Assembly: GCA_943329845.2 (NCBI GenBank)
Contig: CALQFM020000001.1
Location: forward strand, 1 to 64,000
Length of the DNA stretch: 64,000 nucleotides
Origin: Candidatus Kuenenia stuttgartensis
Lineage (GTDB): Bacteria; Pseudomonadota; Alphaproteobacteria; SMXS01
Reading direction: 5' to 3'
A program made the translations under genes and the position numbers. Within the stretch, counting starts at the first letter, position 1, and each line of letters opens with the position of its first letter. Positions 52,073 through 61,636 of the stretch are shown piece after piece. The notes beneath the pieces were generated by a model. It worked only from the letters and a program-made list of their open reading frames with translations. It was not told the origin of the DNA and made no database searches.

Positions 52073-52289
52073 GGCGGTTCCTTTCGTCTGCCGCGCCCCG
52101 GGCATCAGGCCCTGGCGCGAACTCCCTGTCGCGCCTGTTTGACAATAGCGCCTGCCCGGCGGCAAGAACTTTTTGCCGCGCAGGGACGCCGAGGGCGCTT
52201 CTTGCCGCGCCCGCGGGCCGCGACTATACAGGTTGGCAACGACACCGCGCCAATCGAGACTCTGCCACCGCGACCCAAAGGAAACGCCA

Positions 52290-52721
52290 TTGCCCGAACA
52301 GATCGGCTACTATTTCGAAGACCTGGCCGAAGGCATGACCGCCTCCTTCGCCAAGACCGTGACCGAGGCCGACATCGTGCTGTTCGCCGGCGTCAGCGGC
52401 GACACCAACCCGGTTCACCTCAACGAAGAGTTCGCCCGCGAGACCATGTTCAAGGGGCGCATCGCCCACGGCATGCTCTCCGCCAGCCTGATCTCCACCG
52501 TATTCGGCACCAAGATGCCAGGACCGGGCTGCATCTACATGAGCCAGACCCTGCGCTTCAAGGCGCCGGTGCGTCCGGGCGACACGGTCACCGCCAAGGT
52601 CACGGTCGTCGAGCTGAAGACGGATAAGAAGCAGGCCCGCTTCGAGTGCGTCTGCCTGGTGAACGGCAAGGCGGTGCTCGACGGCGAGGCGCTTATCCTG
52701 GTGCCGGCGCGGCCGGCATAG
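52290..52721 (+). CDS. MaoC-like (R)-specific enoyl-CoA hydratase
   Basis: The 143-residue hot-dog-fold protein has the hydratase-2 motif GDTNPVHLNEEFARETMFKG with catalytic Asp and His, then RIAHGMLSASLIS and KAPVRPGDTVTAKVTV. It hydrates enoyl-CoA to (R)-3-hydroxyacyl-CoA, feeding polyhydroxyalkanoate synthesis or fatty-acid turnover. The start is a TTG at 52290 because aaagga lies seven bases upstream and the family N-terminus begins there (PEQIGYYFEDL). Translation continues into ribF nine bases later. Confidence 0.9.
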   Translation: MPEQIGYYFEDLAEGMTASFAKTVTEADIVLFAGVSGDTNPVHLNEEFARETMFKGRIAHGMLSASLISTVFGTKMPGPGCIYMSQTLRFKAPVRPGDTVTAKVTVVELKTDKKQARFECVCLVNGKAVLDGEALILVPARPA

Positions 52722-52730
52722 CCCACGCCG

Positions 52731-53732
52731 ATGAAGATCTACAGGCATCTGGGGAACCTGCCGCGCAGCGTGACGGGCTCCGTCGTCGCCTGGGGCAATT
52801 TCGACGGATTCCACAAGGGCCACCAGGCGGTGGTCCGGCGAGCCGCCGAGATCGCGGACGAGTTGGGCGCGCCGCTCGCGGTGATGACCACCGAGCCGCA
52901 TCCGTCCCAGTTCTTTCGCCCGGAAACCCCGTCGTTCCGGCTGATGAGCCTGCGGTCGAAGGCCCAGGCGCTGGAAAGCTTCGGCGCCGACGTGGTGTTC
53001 GTGCTCACCTTCGATGCCGGCCTCGCCGGCACGCCGGCCGAGGACTTCGTGCGCGACGTGCTGGTGGACAAGCTGAAGGCGCTGCACGTGGTGACGGGCT
53101 ACGATCAGCGCTTCGGCAAGGGAAGGGGCGGCGACGCCGCGCTGCTGCGCCGCATGGGCGAAGGCGCCGGATTCGGCGTCACCGTGGTGGAGCCGCTTGA
53201 GGTGGAAGGGGGGGTCTATTCCTCGTCACGTGTGCGCGAGCACCTGCGCAACGGCGATCCCGAGCAGGCGGCGATGCTGATGGGTCACTGGTGGCGCATC
53301 GAGGGCCGGGTCGAGCAGGGCGACCAGCGTGGTCGCACGATCGGCTTCCCCACCGCCAATGTGAACTGGGGCGATTACCTGGAGCCGAAGCTTGGCGTCT
53401 ACGCCGTGCGCATGCAGGTGGAGGACGGCCCGCGCAAAGGCGTCTATGACGGCGTCGCAAACCTCGGCCGGCGGCCAACCTTCGGCAAGACCGACATCAG
53501 CTTCGAGGTGCACCTGTTCGACTTCGAGGGCGATCTCTACGGCGCCCATGTGGGTGTCGACATGATCGCCTTCATCCGGCCCGAGCGGAAATTCGACGGC
53601 CTCGACGCGCTGAAGGCGCAGATCGCCGACGATGCCCGGGCGGCGCGCGAGATCCTGGCCGGCCCCGCCGCGGCGGATGGCCGTTTCCCGCCCGCGACGC
53701 GGCGGACCTCGACAGGCACCGGCCCGGCCTGA
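52731..53732 (+). CDS. ribF: Bifunctional riboflavin kinase / FAD synthetase
   Basis: The 333-residue enzyme makes FMN and FAD from riboflavin. The N-terminal adenylyltransferase domain (about 15-180) has WGNFDGFHKGHQAVV, and SSSRVREHL ends it. The C-terminal flavokinase domain (about 185-310) has GRTIGFPTANV and PKLGVYAVRM. The last 20 or so residues are Ala/Thr/Arg-rich and nonconserved. It precedes the lspA region, as in many proteobacteria, but ileS is not between them here. Confidence 0.95.
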   Translation: MKIYRHLGNLPRSVTGSVVAWGNFDGFHKGHQAVVRRAAEIADELGAPLAVMTTEPHPSQFFRPETPSFRLMSLRSKAQALESFGADVVFVLTFDAGLAGTPAEDFVRDVLVDKLKALHVVTGYDQRFGKGRGGDAALLRRMGEGAGFGVTVVEPLEVEGGVYSSSRVREHLRNGDPEQAAMLMGHWWRIEGRVEQGDQRGRTIGFPTANVNWGDYLEPKLGVYAVRMQVEDGPRKGVYDGVANLGRRPTFGKTDISFEVHLFDFEGDLYGAHVGVDMIAFIRPERKFDGLDALKAQIADDARAAREILAGPAAADGRFPPATRRTSTGTGPA

Positions 53733-53845
53733 TACACACACCAACCGGATTCGGACGACGCGGGCCCTTGGCGCCGCAAACGATTGGCACGGATGACGCT
53801 TCAGCCTTCACCACAGACGACGACCAGCCAGGGACGGCGCGCGCC

Positions 53846-54331
53846 GTGAGCCGCCGTTCCAACATCGGCTGGGCCACCGCGGCCGGCACCATCGCGCTCG
53901 ACCAGGCGGTCAAGTGGTGGCTGCTCACTTCCTATGACATCGCCGCGCGCCATCCGGTCGAGGTCACGCCGTTCTTCAACCTGGTGATGACCTGGAACCG
54001 GGGTGTCAGCTTCGGCCTGTTCGGCGACTACGGCGACCTGATGCGCTGGCTGCTGTTCGGTTTCGCCGTCGCCGTATCGATCGCCCTGGCGGTGTGGATG
54101 ATCCGGGCCACGACCCTATTTCTTACGGTGGCGCTGGGTCTGATCACAGGCGGCGCGCTGGGCAATGCGATCGACCGGATCGCGCACGGAGCAGTGGCGG
54201 ATTTCTTTGATTTTCATGTGGCGGGATGGCACTTTTGGGCCTTCAATATCGCCGACAGCGCGATTTCGGTCGGGGTGGTCCTGCTGCTGTGGGACGCATT
54301 CTTCGGCACCGGCCGACGGCAGGGCGAGTAA
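53846..54331 (+). CDS. lspA: Lipoprotein signal peptidase
   Basis: The 161-residue inner-membrane aspartyl protease removes signal peptides from prolipoproteins. It has four helices and the motifs LDQAVKWW, FNLVMTWNRGVSFGLF and the catalytic Asp pair in GGALGNAIDRIAHGAVADFFDF and FNIADSAISVG. The GTG at 53846 gives the normal family length. The open frame continues upstream to a TTG at 53768, so an extended form is possible. Its likely clients in the window include the lipoproteins at 30675, 38185, 48777 and 54349. Confidence 0.93.
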   Translation: MSRRSNIGWATAAGTIALDQAVKWWLLTSYDIAARHPVEVTPFFNLVMTWNRGVSFGLFGDYGDLMRWLLFGFAVAVSIALAVWMIRATTLFLTVALGLITGGALGNAIDRIAHGAVADFFDFHVAGWHFWAFNIADSAISVGVVLLLWDAFFGTGRRQGE

Positions 54332-54348
54332 GGAAACAGGACAGGATC

Positions 54349-54837
54349 ATGGTGGCACGGAATTCGGTCGGCCTCTCGTTGGCGTTGGCGTTGCTGGCCA
54401 CCGGCTCGCTCAGCGGCTGCGGCGGCCTCAAGGATGCGCTGGGCGCCAACAAATATCCGCCGGACGAGTTCGCGGTGGTGTCGAAGCGCGCGCTGGTGAT
54501 CCCGCCGGACTACAATCTGCGCCCGCCGGGGCCGAACCAGCCGAAGCCGAAGGACGCCGATCCGTCGGAGATGGCGCTGCTGGCGCTGTTTCCCGAATCC
54601 AAGCGGCAGGTGGCGATCACCTCGCCGGCCGAGCAGCAGCTGATGAAGGCGACGGGCGGCGGTTCGGCCGACGCCGACGTGCGCTCGGACCTGTCGCCGG
54701 AAGGCAACGTGGTCAACAAGGGAAACATGACCGAGCAGCTGTTGTACGACAACAAGGTGGAGGGGGCGCCCCAGACCACCATCCAGCGCGAGACACCCAC
54801 CCAGTCGTCGCCGGACTATATCGGCCCGCTCCAGTAA
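54349..54837 (+). CDS. DUF3035 lipoprotein
   Basis: The 162-residue product has a lipobox LSGC (Cys24) after a hydrophobic signal. A mature part follows with PPDEFAVVSKRALVIPPDYNLRPPGP, the DUF3035 hallmark. It resembles small lipoproteins of the outer-membrane assembly machinery, but the function is not established. It lies 17 bases after lspA and 11 bases before the first M16 peptidase. The ATG at 54349 follows an aggaaacaggacagg stretch. Confidence 0.82.
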   Translation: MVARNSVGLSLALALLATGSLSGCGGLKDALGANKYPPDEFAVVSKRALVIPPDYNLRPPGPNQPKPKDADPSEMALLALFPESKRQVAITSPAEQQLMKATGGGSADADVRSDLSPEGNVVNKGNMTEQLLYDNKVEGAPQTTIQRETPTQSSPDYIGPLQ

Positions 54838-54851
54838 AGAGGTGCCACCTG
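54838..54851 (+). promoter_or_regulatory. Ribosome site and probable CTG start of the first M16 peptidase
   Basis: AGAGG (54838-54842) is followed after six bases by CTG (54849-54851). No ATG, GTG or TTG exists in this frame between the previous stop and position 55030, which would lie beyond the signal peptide. Confidence 0.65.
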
Positions 54852-56255
54852 AGACAGGACGCACGGTCAAGCCGTCCCCTGCTCGGTTTTCTCGCCGCCC
54901 TGCTGATCGCCGTCTCGGGCATCGGGCAGGCGCGCGCCGCCGAGCCGCTCGACAGCCATGAATACACCCTGGCCAACGGCCTCAAGCTCCTCGTGATCGA
55001 GGACCACCGGGCGCCGATCGTCACCCACATGGCCTGGTACAGGGTGGGCGCCACCGAGGAGTACGCCGGCAAGACTGGCCTGGCGCATTTCCTCGAGCAC
55101 CTGATGTTCAAGGGCACCGCCAAGGTGCCCTCGGGCGAGTTCTCCAAGACCGTCAGCCGCAACGGCGGCCAGGACAACGCCTTCACCTCGTCCGACTACA
55201 CCGCCTATTTCCAGCAGGTCGCGGCCGACAAGCTGCCCTTGGTGATGGAGATGGAAGCGGACCGCATGGTCAACCTGAAGATCGCCGAGGACGAGGTGAA
55301 CCAGGAGCGCGACGTGGTGATCGAGGAGCGCCGCACCCGCACCGACAACTCGCCGCCGGCGCTGTTCCGCGAGCAGATGGACGCCGTCCAGTTCCTGTCC
55401 CATCCCTACCGGATTCCGGTGATCGGCTGGATGCGCGACATCGAGACGCTGACCCGCGCCGACGCGCTCGGCTTCTACAAGCTGCACTACGCGCCCAACA
55501 ACGCCGTCGTGGTCGTGGTCGGCGACGTGAAGGCCGACGCGGTGAAGGCGCTGGCCGACAAGACCTACGGCAAAATCCCGGCCAAAGCCGTGCCGCCGCG
55601 CACCGTCAGCGTCGAGGCGCCGCAACTGGCCGCCCGCGAACTGGTGATGCGCGACGCCCGGGTCAGCCAGACCTCGTGGGTACGCACCTACACAGCGCCG
55701 AGCTACCAATATGGCGACAGCAAGCTGGCCGTGCCGATGGAGGTGCTGGACGAAATCCTGGGCGGGGGTACCACAAGCCGGCTCTATCAGACCCTCGTCG
55801 TCCAGAAGAAACTGGCGGTCGAGGCCGGGTCGAGCTACAGCCCCGACGGACTCGGCCCGTCCACCTTCGGCATCTCGGTGCGGCCGCAGAACGACGATCC
55901 GGCGCCGATCCCGGCGGCCGTCGACGCGGTCATCGCCGAGGTGGCGAAAAACGGCGTCACCGACGAGGAGCTGAAGCGCGCCAAGAAATCGCTGAAGGCC
56001 GCCGCCGTCTATGCCCGCGACAGCGGCGAGGGCCTCGCCAACATCTTCGGCGCGGCGCTGGTCACCGGCCGCAGCGTGCAGGACGTAATGAGCTGGCCCG
56101 ACAGGATCGAAGCCGTCACCAATGCCGACATCATCGCCGCCGCCCGCGCCGTGTTCGAGGCCGAGCGGTCGGTCACCGGCCTGCTGATGCCCGACCCCGA
56201 GGCACCGCCCGCGGCTGGACCGCCGGCGCCGCCGCCCGGACCGGAGCACCCGTGA
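54849..56255 (+). CDS. M16 family zinc metallopeptidase, active subunit
   Basis: The 468-residue protein has a signal peptide (SSRPLLGFLAALLIAVSG, cleavage near ARAAEP) and the inverted zinc motif HFLEH (His80, Glu83, His84). The downstream Glu ligand lies in EDEVNQERDVVIEERR. The C-terminal M16_C domain follows, ending in a Pro-rich tail. It works in the periplasm, probably as a heterodimer with the next gene product, degrading peptides. The start appears to be CTG (see separate entry). The stop overlaps the next start by one base. Confidence 0.9.
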   Translation: MRQDARSSRPLLGFLAALLIAVSGIGQARAAEPLDSHEYTLANGLKLLVIEDHRAPIVTHMAWYRVGATEEYAGKTGLAHFLEHLMFKGTAKVPSGEFSKTVSRNGGQDNAFTSSDYTAYFQQVAADKLPLVMEMEADRMVNLKIAEDEVNQERDVVIEERRTRTDNSPPALFREQMDAVQFLSHPYRIPVIGWMRDIETLTRADALGFYKLHYAPNNAVVVVVGDVKADAVKALADKTYGKIPAKAVPPRTVSVEAPQLAARELVMRDARVSQTSWVRTYTAPSYQYGDSKLAVPMEVLDEILGGGTTSRLYQTLVVQKKLAVEAGSSYSPDGLGPSTFGISVRPQNDDPAPIPAAVDAVIAEVAKNGVTDEELKRAKKSLKAAAVYARDSGEGLANIFGAALVTGRSVQDVMSWPDRIEAVTNADIIAAARAVFEAERSVTGLLMPDPEAPPAAGPPAPPPGPEHP

Positions 56256-57580
56256 TGGCCCGCATCCTCGCAGCCCTGTTGCTGGTCTTCGCCTTCGCCC
56301 TACGCGCCGAGGCCGTGGAGATCAAGGAAGTGGTCAGCCCCGGCGGCATCAAGGCCTGGCTGGTCGAGCAGCATTCCATTCCGCTCATCGCCGTCAGCTA
56401 CGAGTTCGCGGGCGGCGTCTCGGCCGATCCGCCGGGCAAGGGCGGCCTCGCCTACCTAGCGTCCGGCCTGATGAACGAGGGCGCCGGCGACCTGGATGCG
56501 CTGGCGTTCCAGAAGGCGCTCGACGAGCGGGCCATCCGCATGAGCTTCGACGCCGACCGCGACCAATTCAGCGGCGCCATGGCGACCCTGACCGAGGAGA
56601 AGGCCGAGGCGTTCCGCCTGCTGGGCCTGGCGCTGAGCCAGCCGCGCTTCGACGCCGACGCGGTCGAGCGGGTGCGCGACCAGGTGCGCTCGATCCAGCG
56701 CTCGGAAGACGACCAGCCGCGCTCCATCGCCGCCAAGGCATGGATGAAGGCCGCGTTCCCCGGCCATCCCTATGCCAGCAACACCACGGGCACGCCGGAA
56801 ACCTTGTCCGGCCTGACCGCCGCCGATTTGCACGCCTATGTGAAGGACAACCTGTCCCGCGACCGGCTGATCGTCGGCGTGGTCGGCGACATCACCCCCG
56901 CCGAGCTGGGCCCGCTGCTCGACAAGACCTTCGGCGCGCTGCCGGCCAAGGGTGCGGCGCTGAACGTGCCTGATGTCACGCTGGCGCAGGCCAAGACCCA
57001 GGTCATCGAGCGCAAGGTGCCGCAGAGCGTCGCCGTGTTCGGCATGCCGGGCATCAAGCGCGACGATCCCGACTGGTACGCCGCCATGGTGGTGAACCAG
57101 ATCTTCGGCAGCGGCGGGTTTTCGTCGCGGCTGATGGAGGAAGTGCGGCGCAAGCGCGGCCTGACCTACGGCGTCTACACCTACCTGCAGCCCTATACCC
57201 ATGCCGGGCTGGTGCTGGGAAGCGTCGCCACCGTCAACGCCCGCATGGGCGAATCGAAGCAGGTGATCGAGTCGGAGATCGCCCGCATGGCCGACAGCGG
57301 CGCCACCGAGGCCGAGCTCGCCGACGCCAAGACCTTCCTGACCGGCTCCTATGCACTCAACTTCGACACCAGCGGCGCCATCGCCGGCCAGCTGGTGGGA
57401 ATCCAGCGCTACGGCTTCGACCGGGACTACATCGACAAGCGCAACGCCTACATCGAGGCGGTGACCCTCGCCGATGTGAACCGGGTGGCCAAACGGCTGC
57501 TGGACCCCAGCCGGCTGTTCTGGGTTATCGTGGGCGAGCCGGGGGGACTCGACTCGAAGCCGGAGACCGCGAAACCATGA
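56255..57580 (+). CDS. M16 family peptidase, non-catalytic subunit
   Basis: The 441-residue protein has a signal peptide (ILAALLLVFAFALRAEAVE) and the M16 fold. The zinc motif is lost: GLAYLASGLMNEG stands where HXXEH should be. The typical C-terminal motif KRGLTYGVYTYL is kept. Such proteins pair with the active subunit, here encoded just upstream, to form the closed chamber. Start and stop codons overlap (TGATG upstream, ATGA into pgi), so the genes are translated together. Confidence 0.9.
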   Translation: MARILAALLLVFAFALRAEAVEIKEVVSPGGIKAWLVEQHSIPLIAVSYEFAGGVSADPPGKGGLAYLASGLMNEGAGDLDALAFQKALDERAIRMSFDADRDQFSGAMATLTEEKAEAFRLLGLALSQPRFDADAVERVRDQVRSIQRSEDDQPRSIAAKAWMKAAFPGHPYASNTTGTPETLSGLTAADLHAYVKDNLSRDRLIVGVVGDITPAELGPLLDKTFGALPAKGAALNVPDVTLAQAKTQVIERKVPQSVAVFGMPGIKRDDPDWYAAMVVNQIFGSGGFSSRLMEEVRRKRGLTYGVYTYLQPYTHAGLVLGSVATVNARMGESKQVIESEIARMADSGATEAELADAKTFLTGSYALNFDTSGAIAGQLVGIQRYGFDRDYIDKRNAYIEAVTLADVNRVAKRLLDPSRLFWVIVGEPGGLDSKPETAKP

Positions 57581-58851
57581 TGCCGTTCACCCAGAATCTG
57601 GATGCCTGTTTCGAGGACGCTGTTTGCGGCGGCATCAGCCGGCCGGCATTCGACAGGGCCATGGGCAAGGCCGCCGCTGGCGTGGCGCGCATCCGCGCCG
57701 CCTACGCCGACCGCACCCTGCCGCTGCTGCGCCTGCCCGAGGACACCGCCGACCTGCTGAGCCTGACTGACATCGCCGGATTGCTGTCGCGCCAGAGCAG
57801 CCATGTGGTGGTGCTGGGCATCGGCGGATCGAGCCTGGGCGGCCAGACCCTGACGACGCTGGCCAAACGCGGCCGCAAGCCGTCGGTCGAGTTCGCCGAC
57901 AATCTGGACCCGGTGGCGCTGGGCGAACTGCTGACCGAAATCGATTTCACCGACACCAGCTTCATCGTCGTCTCCAAGTCGGGCGGCACGCCGGAGACCC
58001 TGGCCCAGTTCCTGATCCTGCTCGACGCCTACCGGTCGCGCGGCATGGAGGAGGAAGTGGGCGCGCGGGTGCTCGCCATCGTCCAGCCGGGCGCCAGCCC
58101 GCTGCGCGACATCGCCGGGCAGTGGTCGATCCCGATCCTCGACCACGACCCGGACGTGGGCGGACGCTTCTCGGTGCTGTCGTGCGTCGGCCTGCTGCCC
58201 GCGGCGATCGCCGGTCTGGATCCGTGGGCGATCCGCTCGGGCGCGGCGGCCGTGCTGCGCGACGTGCTGCGCTCGGAGACCTCCACACCGGCGCTCGGCG
58301 CTGCCGTGATCGGCGCGCTGGCCGAAGAAAAGGGTGTCACCACGCTGGTCATGATGCCCTATGTGGGCAAGCTCGAGCGGGTCGGGCACTGGTACCGGCA
58401 GCTGTTGTCCGAGAGCGTCGGCAAGGACGGCAAGGGGCTGACGCCGCTCGCCGCGCTGGGTCCGGTGGACCAGCATTCCATGCAGCAATTGCTGGTCGAC
58501 GGCCCGGACGACAAGCTGGTGACGGTGATCACCGCCGACATCGCCGGCACCGGCCCAACCGTCCCGGCCGACCTGGCGCAGGACAAGGCGCTGTCGTTCA
58601 TGGCCGGGCGCACCATCGGCGACATCGTCGCGGCGCAGGGCAAGGCCAGCATGGACGTGCTGATCCGCAAGGGTCACCCGGTGCGCCACATGCATGTGGC
58701 GCGGACCGACGAAAAGACCGTCGGCGGGCTGCTGATGCACTTCATGCTGGAAACCATCATCATCGGGGATATTCTGGGCGTCGATCCGTTCGACCAGCCC
58801 GCCGTCGAGCTGGGCAAGGTCCTCACACGGGAATATCTCCAGGCCACATGA
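57577..58851 (+). CDS. pgi: Glucose-6-phosphate isomerase
   Basis: The 424-residue protein has the SIS-domain signatures [15 protein letters not shown] and [10 protein letters not shown], the [13 protein letters not shown] segment, and [23 protein letters not shown] near the active His. It interconverts glucose-6-phosphate and fructose-6-phosphate. It is shorter than the 550-residue E. coli enzyme and belongs to the compact bacterial form. It overlaps the peptidase gene before it and mutL after it by ATGA. Confidence 0.9.
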   Translation: MMPFTQNLDACFEDAVCGGISRPAFDRAMGKAAAGVARIRAAYADRTLPLLRLPEDTADLLSLTDIAGLLSRQSSHVVVLGIGGSSLGGQTLTTLAKRGRKPSVEFADNLDPVALGELLTEIDFTDTSFIVVSKSGGTPETLAQFLILLDAYRSRGMEEEVGARVLAIVQPGASPLRDIAGQWSIPILDHDPDVGGRFSVLSCVGLLPAAIAGLDPWAIRSGAAAVLRDVLRSETSTPALGAAVIGALAEEKGVTTLVMMPYVGKLERVGHWYRQLLSESVGKDGKGLTPLAALGPVDQHSMQQLLVDGPDDKLVTVITADIAGTGPTVPADLAQDKALSFMAGRTIGDIVAAQGKASMDVLIRKGHPVRHMHVARTDEKTVGGLLMHFMLETIIIGDILGVDPFDQPAVELGKVLTREYLQAT

Positions 58852-60656
58852 GCATCCGCCTCCTGCCCGAGACCACCGTCAACCGCATCGCCGCGGGAGA
58901 GGTGGTGGAGCGGCCGGCGAGCGCCATCAAGGAACTGGTCGAGAATTCCATCGACGCCGGCGCGCGCCACGTGGACGTGGTGCTGTCGGGCGGCGGCATC
59001 GAGTATATCGGCGTAACCGACGACGGCGCCGGCATGGCGCGGACCGACCTGGAGCTGTGCATCGAGCGCCACGCCACGTCGAAGCTGCCCGACGACGACC
59101 TGCTGCATGTGGCCTTCCTGGGCTTCCGGGGCGAGGCGCTGCCGTCGATCGGCGCGGTGAGCCGGATGACCATTGCCAGCCGCGCCAAGGGTGCGTCCGA
59201 GGCCTGGCAGATCGGCGTCGACGCGGGCAAGCGGATTCCGGCGAAGCCCGCGGCCCTCAACCAGGGCACCAAGGTCGAGATCCGCGACCTGTTCTACGCC
59301 ACGCCCGCGCGGCTGAAGTTCCTCAAGGGCGAGAGAACCGAACTCAACCAGGCGGTGGAGATGATGCGGCGCCTCGCCATGGCCAATCCGGAGGTGGGCT
59401 TCACCCTGACCCACGACAACCGGGTGATGCTGCGCGTGCCGCCTGCGCCCGGCGACCTGTTCGACCAGCGGCTGCTGGCCCGGCTGTCGGCGCTGCTGGG
59501 CGCGGACTTCGCCGAGAACACCATCCCGATCGACGCCGAGCGCCGCAGTTTCCGGCTGAAGGGCTATGCCGGCGTGCCAACCTACAACCGCGGCAATGCC
59601 CAGCAACAGTATCTTTTCGTCAACGGCCGGGCGGTGCGCGACAAGCTGTTCGTCGGCGCGGTGCGCGGCGCCTACATGGACTATTTGGCCCGCGACCGGC
59701 ATCCGGTGCTGGCGCTGTTCCTCGACGCCGATCCCGAGGATGTGGACGTCAACGTTCACCCCGCCAAGGCCGAGGTGCGCTTCAAGGATTCGGGCGTGGT
59801 GCGCGGCCTGATCGTCGGCGCGCTGCGCAACGCGCTCGCCGCCGCCGGCCACCAGGCCTCGACGACGGTGGGCGCCGCCGCGCTGGGCGCGATCCGCCGC
59901 GACAGCCAGCCGTTCCGGCCGAGCGAGGCGTTCGCCGAGTTTCACCGGCCCTTGCCTGGCGGCTTCGGCGAGACGCCGCAGACGGGCTTCGTCTATGCCG
60001 ACACGCCGTCGGCACGGATCGAGAGCGCGCCGTCATCCACCGCCGCACCGGTTACCGAGGCTCCGCAGGAGGCGCGCTTTCCGCTGGGCGCGGCGCGGGG
60101 GCAGCTGCACGAGACCTACATCATCTCGCAGACCGAGGACGGCATCGTCATCGTCGACCAGCACGCCGCCCATGAGCGGCTGGTCTATGAGCGGATGAAG
60201 AAGGCGCTGACCGACAAGGGCGTGGCGCGGCAGATGCTGCTGCTGCCCGAGGTGATCGAACTCGACCCGGTCGCCGCCTCCAACCTGGCCGACCGGGCGC
60301 ATGAACTGGCCGAGCTCGGCCTGGCGCTGGAGCCGTTCGGTGCGGGCGCCGTCGTCGTCCGCGAGGTGCCGGCGCTGTTGGGAGACTGCGATATCAGGGG
60401 GCTGGTGCGCGACCTGGCCGACGACCTGGCCGAGCTGGACGAGGCGCTGAGCCTGAAGGAGCGGCTGGAGGACGTCTGTTCCACCATGGCCTGCCACGGC
60501 AGCGTGCGCGCCGGCCGTCGCCTGACGGTGACGGAAATGAACGCGCTGATGCGCGAAATGGAGGCCACGCCCCATTCCGGCCAGTGCAACCACGGCCGCC
60601 CTACCTATGTGGAGCTCAAGCTCAAGGATATCGAGCGGCTATTCGGGCGGCGGTGA
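58848..60656 (+). CDS. mutL: DNA mismatch repair protein MutL (with endonuclease motif)
   Basis: The 602-residue protein has the GHKL ATPase domain (about 1-330): [31 protein letters not shown] and FRGEALPSI. After a linker of about 80 residues comes the C-terminal dimer domain. It carries the nicking-endonuclease motif [12 protein letters not shown] (Asp437), with [13 protein letters not shown] and QCNHGRP as further metal ligands. It therefore nicks DNA itself, as in bacteria without MutH. Its end overlaps a small antisense gene by 18 bases. Confidence 0.96.
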   Translation: MSIRLLPETTVNRIAAGEVVERPASAIKELVENSIDAGARHVDVVLSGGGIEYIGVTDDGAGMARTDLELCIERHATSKLPDDDLLHVAFLGFRGEALPSIGAVSRMTIASRAKGASEAWQIGVDAGKRIPAKPAALNQGTKVEIRDLFYATPARLKFLKGERTELNQAVEMMRRLAMANPEVGFTLTHDNRVMLRVPPAPGDLFDQRLLARLSALLGADFAENTIPIDAERRSFRLKGYAGVPTYNRGNAQQQYLFVNGRAVRDKLFVGAVRGAYMDYLARDRHPVLALFLDADPEDVDVNVHPAKAEVRFKDSGVVRGLIVGALRNALAAAGHQASTTVGAAALGAIRRDSQPFRPSEAFAEFHRPLPGGFGETPQTGFVYADTPSARIESAPSSTAAPVTEAPQEARFPLGAARGQLHETYIISQTEDGIVIVDQHAAHERLVYERMKKALTDKGVARQMLLLPEVIELDPVAASNLADRAHELAELGLALEPFGAGAVVVREVPALLGDCDIRGLVRDLADDLAELDEALSLKERLEDVCSTMACHGSVRAGRRLTVTEMNALMREMEATPHSGQCNHGRPTYVELKLKDIERLFGRR

Positions 60657-60836
60657 CTTTCGTCGTCGCGCCGTCTTCGTCGATTTGGAAATATCCATGG
60701 TCCTGATCAGCGTATCCGCCTCGATCGCCGCGAGCCGCAGATACATGGCGACGCTATCGGCGCCCGCCAGATCGGCGTCCTTCTCGAGGTAGCGGATCGT
60801 CTCATAGATTGCCCGGAGCGATTCACGCCCTGTCAT
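60639..60836 (-). CDS. Small protein of unknown function overlapping the mutL end
   Basis: The 65-residue product ([41 protein letters not shown]...) is predicted to be two helices with a basic tail (RRRKSPPPE). No family is recognised. The ATG at 60836 with AAGG upstream is preferred over a TTG at 60857. It converges on mutL and shares 18 bases with it. Confidence 0.55.
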   Translation of the reverse strand: MTGRESLRAIYETIRYLEKDADLAGADSVAMYLRLAAIEADTLIRTMDISKSTKTARRRKSPPPE

Positions 60837-60927
60837 TGCCCGGCCTTGTGCGTTCAAAATGGTTGCCCAATCAATATGAGGGCCAGCCTACTTCAAGTTC
60901 CGGCAACCAACAACGCCGGGGCGCGCC

Positions 60928-61479
60928 TCAGGTTACGTATTGGGTACAAAGAATCCGGGTGGCGCCGTAGCGTCGGTCGTCGAGTTCGCGAAACCCTGGC
61001 GGAAATGCGGGGCTTTCATCGCCCGGCAGCTCGATGACCACCATCGCGCCGCCGGCCAGCCAACCGCCGGCCGCCGCCGACGCGAGCGCCGGGACGATCA
61101 GCGACCTGCCATAGGGCGCGTCGAGGAAGGCGAGGGTCGCGGCCAGGCTCCGGGGCGGCAGCCGGGTCGCGTCTGCACGAACGATATCGCAGAGGCTTTC
61201 CGCCTTGAGCGCCGCCACGTTGGCGCGCACCAGCGCCAGCGACCGGGGGTCGAAGTCGACGAACACGGCCCGCGCCGCGCCGCGCGACAGCGCTTCCAGC
61301 CCGAGCGCGCCGGTGCCGGCGAACAGGTCGAGCACCACGGCGCCGTCCAGCACCGGCGGGTTGCGGTGCGCCAGGATGTTGAACAGGGATTCGCGGACCC
61401 GGTCGGTGGTCGGCCGCACCCGGTCGTCGGCCGGCGCCGCCAGCCGGTGCCCACGATACCGGCCACCAACGATTCTCAG
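60928..61479 (-). CDS. rsmD: 16S rRNA (guanine-966-N2)-methyltransferase
   Basis: The 183-residue enzyme methylates G966 of 16S rRNA. It has the conserved N-terminus RIVGGRYRGHRLAAPADDRVRPTTDRVRE, the SAM motif VLDLFAGTGALGLEALSRGA and the catalytic FLDAPYG (a D-A-P-Y form of DPPY). The conserved N-terminus requires a start at CTG 61479, as no ATG, GTG or TTG precedes it in frame. The GTG at 61419 would cut off 20 conserved residues. A REP-like repeat lies just upstream. Confidence 0.9.
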   Translation of the reverse strand: MRIVGGRYRGHRLAAPADDRVRPTTDRVRESLFNILAHRNPPVLDGAVVLDLFAGTGALGLEALSRGAARAVFVDFDPRSLALVRANVAALKAESLCDIVRADATRLPPRSLAATLAFLDAPYGRSLIVPALASAAAGGWLAGGAMVVIELPGDESPAFPPGFRELDDRRYGATRILCTQYVT

Positions 61480-61499
61480 GAACAGGCGCCGCTGGCGCG

Positions 61500-61620
61500 G
61501 CTCCCCCTCATCCGGCCGCTACGCGGCCACCTTCTCCCACGAGGGGAGAAGGCCTGGAGGGTAGCCGCCTCGTCAATTCTTCCCCTCTCCCCTTGTGGGA
61601 GAGGGCAGGGTGAGGGGGAC
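61500..61620. repeat. Intergenic palindromic repeat (cccctcatcc / ggtgagggg type)
   Basis: tccccctca (61502-61510) and tgaggggga (61611-61619) are exact complements at the outer edge, and ccttctcccac pairs with gtgggagagg inside. Further internal hairpins (ccggccgctacgcggcc, cttctccc-acgag-gggagaag) make a mosaic. Elements of this type are scattered between genes in many proteobacteria. It fills the 157-base gap between rluB and rsmD. Confidence 0.75.
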
Positions 61621-61636
61621 GGCGGCAGCACAACCA

